Position numbers and translations under genes: made by a program. The notes below the pieces were generated by a model, which worked only from the letters and a program-made list of their open reading frames with translations, was not told the DNA's origin and did not search any database. Source: Otis tarda (Eukaryota; Chordata; Aves; Otidiformes; Otididae). From it: 64,000 nt of DNA. Positions 37,001 to 49,500 of this stretch are shown piece after piece (positions within the stretch are counted from its first letter, which is position 1; every line of letters starts with the position of its first letter). The stretch is from contig CM048591.1 in the NCBI GenBank assembly GCA_026413225.1, positions 36,735,803-36,799,802 on the forward strand, written 5' to 3'.

Positions 37001-40000
37001 AATGCACAAGATGTGCTTTAACTTAAGCTGTAAGCTTTGGTTTACTATCAGGCCTCAAAGACCATCAGATATTTCTTTTTCACTCTCAGTAGGTTAAATT
37101 CTACTTGCTAACACATGCCTTTTGAACCAGTCTTCATACCATTACTGTATGTCATGATCAGTTGTAATGCAAATTTACCTTTTGTGACAAATGATTGATT
37201 TGAAAAGCTTTAGAGTTTCTGAGCTTTTTTGGGTTGTTTTTTTTTAATATATAAGATGAGAAATCTGGGGGCTTTACCTGTCTTCTGCCATGTTTGCGGA
37301 ACACTAAATAACATGTTTTTCCACTGTAATGGTTAAAATATGAATTAGACATGTGGCAATTGTAAATGTTATCATCACCGCATGCCTGTCTCTTTAAAGG
37401 ACAGTCTCCTTCAACAAAAGTACAAATCTTCCTCCTCTTTATCTAGGCTTGAAGGTCCGTATCAAAGTATAACATCAGCCTAACATCTAGTGATATGACA
37501 GAAAAAAAAAATATACTGATATGGGATATTATTATTGAAATCCATTTAAAAATCTGAGTATATTATACCCAGATGATTGTTTTTACTTACAGGGTAATTG
37601 CACTTTCAAAAAACAGCAGGATGGAGCAACGTGACTTTCTCTTTCAGATGACTTTCTCTTTCAGAAGTGGCAATTTGCTCCTCTGAAGCTCCTTGTACTG
37701 AAATGCTGTAATATAACCCCAGTGAGCTGCCCTGAAGTCAAGGCGAGCGCTTGTTTCGCTGTAGTCCGCGGCCTGCCAGCCTCATTTATAAGAACACCTG
37801 CAAGCTGGCGAGTCAGCAGCCTGAGGAGCAATTGCTGGTTTGGTGGATGAGCTCTAGCATCCTTGCCAATTTCCCAGCAGTTTCACGTATCATGTGGCTT
37901 GGTGCCTCAGCTTGAAACCTTCTGCTCCCTATGACTTGCAACATTGAGGAGTGCTGCGGGGATAGAGGTCAAACTTGGTATTAGCTACAACTCGGATTTC
38001 TTACACAATTTGTTTCTGACCAGGCCATTGTCCGGGCAGAGCTGGGGGGAAATGTCTCCCACTGACCGTCCTCCTCTCACAAATTAAATTATCTTTGTTG
38101 CTATACCACCATACAGTAATTAACTTTTTCTTGCTTTTCTCTGTCCTTATGTTCAGACTTCTCGTTTTCCTTGGACTTGATGAATTACAAGCTATTTGTC
38201 TTCATCTCTGTGGTAAGCTAGTTTTCAAGTAATCTCCTCTCTCTGGGAATGTTTCAAGGAAATAAATTTAAAGTAAAAATTGTCCGCAAATAGTGAGATG
38301 TGAAATCGTGAGAATTTACTAAGTAAGACTTACACTCTGCTGATTCAGTATCTATGCACAGAGCTGGTGTACAGAGAAGGTAGAAAGAAAGAAAAAGATG
38401 ACAAGAACATGTGAGGACTGAAGTCAGTGCTAACCTTCTGACACTTCCAATGGAAGGAAATGAAAGTCATGGAGTCATTTCCCTTGTACGTTGCTAGGTC
38501 CTTGTCTGCGTAGTACGGCTTAGCATTGCTCAGGAAAGTGCTTATACCATGGACTAAAGCACGCTCAGGTCAATAGGCCAGAGAACCCATCTATCAGCAG
38601 AGTTTCAAAATTTTCAGTGGTTGCAATAGGAACAAAACTTTCAAAGAATAGCTGACATATTGGGCTTTGTATTTAGTAGTGGTCACAGCACCGAGTCATG
38701 CTATATTGAATTTTAGAGTAAGATCAAAAGAGTGGTTTAAAGCAGCACCACAAAATTAGTTCCATCAACTGAAAAAAACCAGACCTTTCAAACTAATAAG
38801 AAAATCTGTAATCAGAACATAAAAGGAAAGTTGAAACTGACATAAATGGATGTTTTGAGGAGCTTTCAGAAGACAAGATACGCAAGTTTTTTAAATGGAA
38901 GACTCTCTATCACAAACTAAATAATTCAAGTATATGGAAACTTCCTGCATTCATTAAGAGCTTTTTTACAGAAATTCATCCCAAAAGCTATCCAAATTTC
39001 CCAAGCTTACAAACTTGTCTTCTGTAGGATAATTCTGATCACAGATGAAGTGCAACAGGCTCTTTGGTGTGCTGCAGTAGCTTTTTTTAAAGAATCAGAC
39101 AAACAAAACAGGCCAACATAGGAGTTCAAGAGAAGCAGCAAATAGTTATTTCTACAGTTGAGATTCAAGAGGAAATACAATAATGGAATCTGGAATTAAC
39201 CATACGAGGTTGTTGGGGTTTTTTGTAACTCCATCTTGATTATGATGCAGTTTTATGCACAGGCTAAGATAGAAATAAACAAATGAGACATCATTTGGAA
39301 GGTGGCTTAAATATTCAAAAAGCTTAAATGCATTGTGCATTAGACATCTAAAGGTCACTGTAGCATGTTCATTACATTAAGAACAATTTAAGAAGACAGA
39401 TGCAATTACCTGATCTGGGTTTTTTCAAGATATGTGATCTTTAATGCTGAGAACCTCTGCTCTGTGTCAGATCTAAAAGATGTTGACTTTTGTAGCTGTC
39501 TCTGGCTGGACCACCAGCATCAGTTCCTGTAGAATCTGAAAGTCGCCCTCCAAATGCCAAATGGTCAGTGCCACCTTGAATGTAAACTCCAGTGGTCAGG
39601 ATTTGATGCCAAAAGAGCTGGGAAGGACTGGGAAGGTACTGCTTATACTTATTTTTCCATTGTTTTCAGACAGATTTGTGCTCTCTCATTGACAGTTAAT
39701 GACTTGTGACAACTTGCTTTATATCTGTGTTTAAGAAACATGAAATTACATGTAAATATAAATAATATTTTAAAATACTTAGTGTATGTCAAATTATATT
39801 CCATTTAGCTCTATTTTAATGCCAAAAGCTGAGTAAAAATCTTCACTGATTTCTGTAATTGTTGGAAAAGAGTAACCCTTTTATGATTTCTTCTTATCTA
39901 ATAGTAATTGGTATGCACGATGTCCCAGATTTAACATGCACTCACACAATTAAAATTAAACCAAGCACTATATGTATGTTATAAAATACAAGTTGGTTCA

Positions 40001-41110
40001 ACATTGGCATTCAAATACAAAGCAGTGGGTCTGTCATTACTTGTAGCTGCCCAATATGTTGATAAGACATGTGTGTGGCCTTTGCTAGCATGAGCATTGA
40101 TGCTTCATGGTTTGCATGGACATTTACTTCTCCAAACCTTATCCTTTGCATACAGGGTGTTTGTTGTGCTGTACCAATGTTCAATGTACAGATGCACAAG
40201 TGCAAAAAGGTTTGGGACTGGCAGAAACATTGTTTAGCAAAGGCTATGCCTTACTAAAGGGGAGGTGTGCTAGGTGTGGGAAGTAAGCTTGTGCTGGACA
40301 CGTGCAGGGTTGAAAGTCACTTGGGTCAGTGTAGGAGTTCATACAGTAAATAAAGAATTTGGGTTTTAGCTGCTTTCAAGACAGAGCCAGCTCTGCTGAA
40401 GTGGCTTGTGTGGGCTTTCTCGCTTTCTCTCTCATTTGGTGAATTTGTTCCCTCTGTGAGTGATTTATGCCACCTCATAGAGGGCCCAGGAGATATGTTT
40501 TGTTTTATTTAATCTGTGGTCTAGTAAGTCCAAGAGTTCAAATTGGATGAATGAGTCACAGGATTTACCTGAATTGCCAAGGTTTTTTCTTGTGGTATCT
40601 GAAATGCTGCCAACCTAGTTGTAAATCAGTTTTATACCAGCTGGATGTTTTATCTGAGGGGAGTGAGAGGAAGAGATTGGCTGCTTGTGATGCTACTTTC
40701 AAAAAAAAATACTTTGCTGGAAATAGAAACTGTAAGTGTAATTATTTACGGGATTTGTTTTCACATCATACACATTCTGTTTAGTAATTTTGTTAAACTG
40801 CTGATTAATACATTTTAAAAACCAAAATTATATATGCAGAGATGTTACTTACACTCTTCTTCATGTAGGCATGCTACACTAATCTTTAAAGTTCATTTTC
40901 TGAAACTTTATTTGGAACAGAAATTAATGCTTTCTCTTAATAAGTCAATACATTTTACTGTCAGTCTCTCTGTGCTCTCCAGAAAACATAGATTTCCCAT
41001 AAATAAGCAGAGCACATGTGCCACAAGTCTCACAGGGGAGTATAAGCCACCACTGTGCTAGTGGGACTGCAAGGAGAGGAATAATGACCAGGGTGCTTCC
41101 TATTTTACAG
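34005..41110. other. Upstream intergenic stretch
   Basis: No gene is recognised. Sequence is mostly AT-rich and unique. At 37730-37960 a locally GC-richer patch contains a TATA-like TTTATAAG near 37784-37791. At 35497-35514 the 9-mer CTATCGATT is repeated twice in tandem. Confidence 0.65.
37632..37665 (+). repeat. 17-bp tandem duplication of a splice-acceptor-like sequence
   Basis: TGACTTTCTCTTTCAGA occurs twice in perfect head-to-tail copies (37632-37648 and 37649-37665). Each copy carries a pyrimidine tract plus CAG. Confidence 0.9.
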
Positions 41111-41407
41111 CAGTCGCACATGTTCTATGGCACATATGAAGAATCAAACGGAGCCTGAAGGAGGACATTCCCCACAGAAACTGCAGCTGAGCTGCTGGGC
41201 AGTGTTGCACTGTGGGTTTTGCACAGCTGGTCTTGGGACAGCCTTGTCAGATGGAGCTTCGGGGGCAGTCGTGAGATTCCACAGGAGGCTGAGCAGCCAC
41301 AGCTTGGTGCAGCCCGCAGGCACATGCCCTGCAGAGGGGAGACGTGGAGCGGAGAGCAGCCCTGCTCCCCAGTTGCTCCTTGCAGGCGTGGAGGAGCTGC
41401 CTGGCCT
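41111..41407 (+). other. Exon-like GC-rich block, function unknown
   Basis: A 297-base GC-rich block in AT-rich surroundings is bounded by a good 3' splice site (GCTTCCTATTTTACAG ending at 41110) and a near-perfect donor (GTAAGT at 41408-41413). An ATG at 41127 opens a frame that stays open across the donor and stops at 41411. The antisense strand is also open, so the frame may only reflect base composition. I recognise no domain. It could be an exon of an unannotated lncRNA transcribed away from SLC24A2, or a chance pairing of splice-like signals. Confidence 0.3.
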
Positions 41408-41413
41408 GTAAGT

Positions 41414-44400
41414 GCTGCGAAGCTTGTTGGAGGCCACCATACGCAGAGGGATCTGGCTTTCACCGCCCGTCCCACTGCTGTGAAGTCCGGTGGTGGGGCT
41501 GTATGTTTTCAAACACCAGTGATCACAAATTGTTGGAGGTCCCAAAGATCTGGAAGAATGCACTAAGCAATAGTTCAACCACTACAGCAGACCTCCATGA
41601 GATTTCCGAATTTTCTTAAAGCTTCAGGTCCTGATATCATACCTGTTTTTTTTCAAAGCATATTACTACTAAAGCGTTTTATGACATGCACTGTCAAATA
41701 CATATAGTAAGTCAACTAATTAAGCTTTGTAACCTTTTTCATTAGGTCTCTAAGTATCTCAATCAACTGATTGACTTTCAGGAGGTGGTAACTTTGTTTT
41801 TCCTGTATCAGGTCATATCCTGGGCTACACTGATGTAAGTGTTGCTGAATTTGGGCTCTCCCATATGCTATAGCATGTCATGTCATGTCTCTTCTCCCTC
41901 TTCCTTCTGAAAACAAAGGTATCGGCTATTCTCTTAGTCAGTGTATGTGACATTCCTGTGGTTTCCAACCATTAATTTCTTTCATAAATAGATAAACATG
42001 TGACAGCTCCTGTAACTCCAAGCAGTTTGTTTTTTCTTGGGTGCAGCTTTGCCCATTTTTTAAATCATTCTGTGAATCACCAGATTCCAGCCCGCATATC
42101 CCATTTTCAAATTGCTGTCACCAAAAACCAGTGGCAAACTATTATTTTTTTGATGTTATCTGACCGTTTAACAGTGCTAACTACTTTCAAAGTCTGACAT
42201 AAAATGCCACTTCAGGTGACTGCTGATTTGTATATCATTCTCCACCAACCTGTTGAATTATTTTCAGTAGGGCCTGTCAATTACAAAATCTACCTTCTGT
42301 GGCAATTACCTAAAGTGATGACCATCGTACAACATCCCACTGTCAGACATCATCAGTGTTATAGTATCTGGCAAGAAAGACTTTGATAAACAATCGTGTA
42401 GCAGTCTGTGTTCTGTTTTCTAGCAAAGCAGACTCTGAGATGTTAGAGCAGTAATGCAATTCCCAGTCAACAAAACCTAAGTTTTGTAAAGGGGCCAATT
42501 TTTTCTTGATATTCAGTGTAAACTTTTTGGTGTTGGCATGGCCTGTACCTCTGACACACAGCATGAATTTTAACATTTTTGTTGAAAACAGAGTTGTTGG
42601 ATGGGACCTTTCACTGAAGTAGTAGTTGTGCAACATCAGCTATGTGTTAACTCTTGCTTTTACAGAATAGAGGTTTGTTTCTGTGAGAATGAAAAGGAAA
42701 AGAGAATGTATTTGCTAACTTAGAAGAGCCAGAAGTTTATTTTTTCCTCCTAGCAACAAAACTATGTTGCTTTATGTAGCATACAGGAAGGAATCAAGAA
42801 AGGGAAATGACATTTAGGACATAATTTCAGAGACAATGTTACATACAGAATGCATCTTCAACTCCTGATTATAAAGGTGATTACTGCATTAGTCCTTTTA
42901 AAAGGTATTTTCCCTCCATGCATGTGCAGGTTCAATGCTCATGTGCTCTTCTTGCTTCATAATTAAGAAAGGAAAACTATGCCTACCTGAGAATCACAGA
43001 CAACAGGAAGAAGGTGAGTCTGGGTTTTCCTGCCCCTCACGAAGTCATGTGCATTTAAAGGGAAAAACAGAAAGAATATTTGTCAAGAATTCCATGAAAG
43101 CTGTGGCATGAATTGGATGATATGAAAGTTTAGCAACAAAACTACCTTAACAAGTTACATCTCAATTTTCAGCTATTAAGATAAATCAAGAACCAGTCAT
43201 TCTTCTAAACAACTTAGGACTCAAAATAATGTATTATTACATTCAATTAGAGTGAGGCAGAAATCGGAATATGTTAGCTATGTAGCCTGCAAATCATTTT
43301 GCACAAAATAAGCATAGCTGGGCACCAAGACATCAAAATGTTTGTTATTCAGTAACTACACTTTCCATTATCACACTAACCACAGTAGTTGTATGATTCA
43401 ATCTGATGGCATAAGTGAATATTTCTGAGTATAGAAAATATTTTCTATAATGACATGGTGAATAAAGGTTCTTATGATCTTTCAAAACCAGTGAAAAATA
43501 AATGTCTACATTATTTACTATGCCAAAATTTCTGAATAGTTACAAGTGACGCAAGCAATCCTTAAAGAAAACCTTACATGTAGTATAGCCAGAAAAAATT
43601 AATTGACCATGCTTTCTGATAAAGTGGGAATGCACGGTAACTTCTTAGTGAGAGATGAGAAATTATTATAATATGCTGATAACTGTAATAATGCTGGTTC
43701 TTTATCTTCATGTATTCACACAGTTGTCTATTCGAAGATTATAAATTATGAACTTGCTGATAAAATTAAAAATCTTAAATTTTATGGACTGATATTGATA
43801 TCCTCACACATTCTCATTTACTGAGATAGTTGGTACTTTCAATGGATTCATTGTCTCTTCAAGTAAAAAGCGTATGGGAGCTCATCCCATATGGTTAGGA
43901 AAATGTAATTACACGTATCACTAAAAATACCTTCTGTTGCTTCCACTGAAAATTTTTTAAGAACTCAATCAACTCTTTAACATACATTTCTGTCTTTTAA
44001 GAGGGTTTTCCTTCTCTCTGATACCCAAACAGGACTAAAGGCAAACCTTAACTACTAGAGAAGGCAAGGATCCAACCTTTGTTGTTGAAAGATTCTCTGA
44101 CCACTGTAACATCACCCAAAAGATAACCCCCTGCCTCAGTGGAGTGAAATGGCCAAGGTTCATCCCGAAACTGAGAAGTCCTGAAATCTACTTGCTGCAT
44201 CACCTGGTGTGGTTGCTAATAGGGGCAGTACTGCAACCCAGGACAAAATCCCAAGTTTTCTTCTCAGTCGTTCTAGTTCTACGCTTCAGTAGATTTATTC
44301 CAGGTTTATACTGAGCTGGTGAGATTGACCTTGTTAATTACTTTAGCCACAGCATGACCTCACCTAGAGCAGGCTGAAATCCAGGACAGCAGCCAAGCAG

Positions 44401-46339
44401 CCTCTGTGCAAAAATAGCACTTTCAGAACTCTCTCCTTGTAGAGATTTTTGATGCATGCTACCAGTGATATTTTATATCATCCTCATCATTTTGCATTTC
44501 ATAGAATCTAGATAATGATAACACATTGACCAAATAATTTTGCTCTTTTTACTTCCACTTTCAGGCTCACATCACATAAAAATACTATGTCAAGATTGAA
44601 AATACTCCAGAAGAATGGCTTTACTGAAGATACTAGTAAAAAAAAAACCCCACAGAAGAGTACTATGAATTTCATTTGGTTTTTGACAATCCTTATGGTT
44701 GGCTTCATCACAAATCAAGTCTGAGGCATATCATTTGGATCACATAAACATGCTTGGTTTTGTGCTATGCATAATGTAGATGTTGAACAAAGATGAATCG
44801 AAAACATCTTAGTTCTGCACAATTAGCACTCACAGGTGTTTAAAGAAGAGAAAACATTTTTTAAAAAAACCTTGGTAATAAAACAGGTGACATTTAAAAC
44901 ACTTCATTAAATGTAGAGCTTGACAGCTTTCAGTTATTTAAACTCGCTTTAGTGTTATTGCTGTAGTAAATTGAAAATTCATGGAGATAAATGAGAAAAA
45001 CCCACCCATTCTGATATCTGTATTCATGTATTCCATGTGTAGAGTAACAACTTACATCTGGCTCTAAGAAATAATATACTCAAAGTTTGGTTTCATAACT
45101 GTCACAAGGACAAAAAAACTATCAACAAACGCCTTATGTATATTGATGTGTAGGACCCATGGCCACTGCAAGACACCATTTCCACCTAGCGATTTTTGCA
45201 AAAGAACAGTAGAAGAGTTCATCTGCAGAATGTGATTCTCCCAATCAGATAAGCTCTAATCCCATTTTAATCTCAGTGGGCTATATTAAACAAAAGCAGA
45301 AGGTCTGGATTTTAGAACAGATTAGCCTTGACCTCACAGAGATCAGACTTACTAAGTAATCAGGTGTACATAAATTGCCACCAACTAGGGCTTCTAATAA
45401 TGCATTGTGGGTAGCAATACAGGAACAAAGTAAAACTTTATTGTACTAGAAAGCAAGAGAGAAAAGTACAGCAATCGCTGCACTGTTAAATTTTACTGAA
45501 GTGCATACAGTTTACAGTAAGTTCCCTTCTCTCTATCAAATATTTTACTGCTCCTTAAGTAAGAAAATTTACTTTTTGAGGATATTAAGAAAGGCTGAGG
45601 GAAAAAAAACCTCTAAGAGGGAGCTACAGAAGAGTAAGTGTTCACAGTTGTGAAAACTTCACAATACAATCAGTAAAAGACACAAAATGCATAATACTTT
45701 TTTAAAATTCGCTAGACTGACCATGATGTTCGGCAGAAACACTCCTAAGCAGCCACTCATCATCTGCTTATCGTTTATATCTTTACTGCTGCAAAACCTG
45801 CTACCTATGACTGGGGATAATCTCCAGGGTTACATAGCCCAGTACACTGCCATATCACCTAATTTTGCATGTAGCAGTATATTAAAGGCTTCAGAAAAAG
45901 TCTACTCACAGGAGCTCTATGAGATTTTACTCATCTGGAAAACACAAGAAACTTCAAGTGCTCTGTTAAGCAAAGACACAGTTTTCAGTTCATTTAGAGT
46001 TCATACAACTAGTCTTCATTTTGTCTCATTTGCCTCAAAGTTTTTAACTATTCTCTTGTTCAAAATTTGCTCTGAAAAATTATGTGATATTAAGGTTATG
46101 TTAGGCAGTGCTCACATTACAGAAAATCCAGTTTCAAAGGACTGGTTCAAAACCTTATCCATGTAAAGCTAAGCATTGAATTAGTCTTAAGTCTCTGTGA
46201 CAGTTCAAAACTGTTCTAAACTTTTTTCTTTTTGGAGGGAGCTCAGCAGATTTTATTCTAGATCAAATATTATCTGTCTTCCTACAGATAGCATGAAGTT
46301 AACATTAACACAGTATCATATATGCTGGCTAATAGGTCA
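41414..46339. other. Intergenic stretch
   Basis: AT-rich unique sequence with no recognised gene or mobile element. A 159-codon ATG frame at 45687-46166 (plus strand) shows no family resemblance. Confidence 0.65.
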
Positions 46340-46520
46340 AGGCAATCCCAAGCACAAGTACAGGCTGGGCAGGGAATGGACTGAGAGTGGTGCTGAGAAG
46401 GACTTGGGTCTCCAGGGAGACCTTGTAGCAGCCTCTCAGTTCCTGGGTCAATGAGTGTAGGGTGAAGATGGGGAAGAAAAGGAGCATCACACAGATGTTC
46501 TTCCCTCAAGAGTGCTTTAG
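46340..46520 (+). mobile_element. CR1 LINE ORF2 fragment with internal deletion
   Basis: The open frame NPKHKYRLGREWTES followed by AEKDLG is a recognisable CR1 ORF2 segment from the reverse-transcriptase region. It then jumps directly to a LQGDLVAASQFLGQ stretch that normally lies nearer the C-terminus, so internal sequence has been lost. A diverged tail with GGGGAAGAAAAGGAGCATCAC continues to about 46520. Confidence 0.75.
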
Positions 46521-49500
46521 AAAAACGAAAAACAACCAGTAAAGCTCCTACTAGTGGTTGGATTTTTATTGCTCCCTGTGAAGTTTGATTCCTATTGGTT
46601 TTTTATATTCTTCTGATGATTGTCAAGTTAATAAGACTAATATCAAAAAGAAACAAGGAATTCAAGACAGAAACAGAACTCTGAGCCAGAGGTAATTTTA
46701 CACCTTTTTTTTTTTTAATAGGACTCTGGTCCATACTAGGATATTTCTTTTGCTATTGTTTTTGGTGGCTCTTTCTTTCTAAGCTACAAACATATAGGAA
46801 GAAAGCTGCATCTTCCTAGTTACGAAATATGAATAGACTGCTTTATAATCCACATGTGCTGCTGCTCCACCGGGTTCTGATCAGTGGCTGGAGTCCATCT
46901 GCAACAAGACATGGGCAGCTGAGACACCTCTAGTGAATCTGTCTGTTTTAAATAGCACTGGAAATAAACAGTGAAATATGGATTCTTGCCAGCTTGATTC
47001 AGAAAATGGCAAAGGAATTGCAGCAGGTTTAACAAGGCATTCAGCTATAAGAAAGGGGTCAGAAAAAAGATTCTGCTTCAGAGAACAGCAGTGGCAGTCA
47101 CAGGTTTTGTGCAGGAAACTTCTAATTAGTACCTGGAACAGTTTCGGGTCATGTTTTCTTTCTTCATCATACAGATATCACAAAAAGTGTATGCATACAC
47201 ACACATACACACACATAAGCCTATAAGAAAGTACTTTTTCACTGCAGATTAGCTTCTGAAAGTACTAAGTGATTTTCTAAATCAAGCAACCACAAGTGGC
47301 TGCATTATGGTAATTGTCCATGTTAGTACTCTTAACCAACAAAAAAAAAAGTCTTCCGTTGGGCTTGTGTGCTTTACTGTGGGTTTTCTGCTAATAAACA
47401 GCATGTAGTTATTACAGTTCAGTTGTGAACAGGAATTTCCTTAGCTATTCTTCTTAACTGAGAGATAAACCTGTTCCCACTGGCATCTTCCCTCTCTCCT
47501 CCAACTATTAAGCAGGACTCTTAGGAGAGGACTCCCAGTTCTCTGTCCGTCTGTTCACAAGCTTCTTAAAGCAATGGGAAACAATGTCTGTCCCCACTAT
47601 TAGCCGTGAGGTATCAGCAACTGGTCTGCAAATTGTGTGCTGTGAAGTAGTCACTGAAATGATCCGTGCACTGCAGGTGCTTTTGTGTGGTTGCTCTCCT
47701 GTGTCCGCAAGCCATCGGACAGATTCTTTTTCATTTGTGAATGCAGGAAGCTCTGTGGTCAACAGTACAGACATGGTTCTCCTGAAGAGTATTTAACATA
47801 GGAGCTGTGGCTCACCACTCCTATGTGCCATAGAGGGTCGTAAAACACCTGCCAGAGTGGGAATGGGAATGTAACTATGGGAATGGGGATTTGTAAGTAC
47901 ACATGTCTATTTTTTAGGCTCTCTCCAATGCAAAAGGGAGCAGTGACGGCACAACCTGCAGGAGACTTGCAGCCACAATGCTTTCGAAGGCGTTCCCTTG
48001 CCTAAAAGCTGCTTCACTCAAGTTTGATACAGGATCTAGGATTTGGCCCCTTTGAGAAATTTTTGAGAACTGCAGAGAAAACTTGTATTTTCTGACAGGG
48101 GGAGCCTGTCAGTGCTCTCCTGTGTGGAACCTGTCCCTGGGTGAACTGTGCTGAAGAAAGACAGACACTTTCCCCTTAGTCAGGAAGAGGAGCCTTATGT
48201 AACTCCTCCTCACTGATTGCACAGATGGATTCAAAAAGCCCTGTATAATTCATTCATCCTCTCATATGCATGGCTCAGCACTGATGTGACACGGCGTTTT
48301 TGCAAGTGGTGTAGAAGTCACTGTTAATTGTCTTGCTGGTCAGGCTGGATTTTGAGCTGCCAGCCGCCTTCACCCGGTCTCCTATCAGCACAGTGAGCAG
48401 TGGCGTGAAGTAGTTACACTTTTTAAGGTCCAGTGTTCCACTGGTCTTTTTACAGCTGTTGGCTGAATGTTAGCCACTTGGGAAGATGTCCACCGCATGC
48501 TTAATTCTTGGTGTTTCAATCATTACTATTCTAGCAGAGGTACCTCTCCCTGTGCCCCACCGCTTCGTGCCATTCTCCTTGGAGCTCCTGGGAACCTTCA
48601 GGGAATTACAGAGTGGGCAGAGTGGGCATGGGGAGGACAGAGCAGGTGCCAGGCTGTGGTTACTGCAGCGCCGTGGGTACATCTGTGCCAGCTGCACCAT
48701 GCAGTGCTATGGAATGGCCAGCACACTCCTGCATGCAGGTTTTGGTCCATTTTCCCTTCTCTTAGCCCAGTATGACTTAAGATCACTAATTCATTAATAC
48801 CACTAGTGAGAGCATATGCAGAGAGGTTTTTGTGGTTTATATGGATGTACATTTCCTAAACGTTCTGCAGACCACTAGCAGCAGAGTTACGGTACCACAC
48901 ATTTCAGCTCCTGGGTACTCACTGAAAACATCTTGCTGTGCTGTAGTTTTAACTGCTTTCCAAGCGAGACAGATGCTTCTGTGAACAGGAGCCACGCCTT
49001 GGATCTGCAGTGCAGACCTACCTCTAGTGCAAGAGGCATTAGAGTTGTTAGCATTTCCATGCACTGCATGAATTAACATTACATTCTAGAAGAGCCTCTT
49101 AGGATAAAGAGAGAGAAGAAATTGCATGGCACTTTCCATCCCCATAATGATTCTTCCCATACTCACAACTGGATCCTCATAAGATGAAAAAGCTTTTATT
49201 TTTATTTTTAAAATAACAATATACCTGTCTTCCACAAACACACAAAAAAGAGAAAGTACTTCCTTCTTTTTCTAAAAAATATCCTATTATTTTCTACACA
49301 CAAGTCTTTTTCTTAACCACTTTTTCTGTTGGTTAATGGCCTGGTATGTAGTATGTTCAATAATTTAAGACTGAGCTAAAAATGGGGTTGATCTACTTTC
49401 TTGGAATACCCTCTGGGTATATGCAGGAGAGAATTGGAGAAGCAATTATTTCATGCCACAGCTGTATATTTATCTGCTTTCTCTCTCACTCAAGTGGCAT

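Noticed and set aside
45687-46166. 159-codon ATG frame on the plus strand
   Set aside because: A frame of this length is expected about once by chance in 64 kb of six-frame search. No family resemblance, no splice or promoter context was seen.
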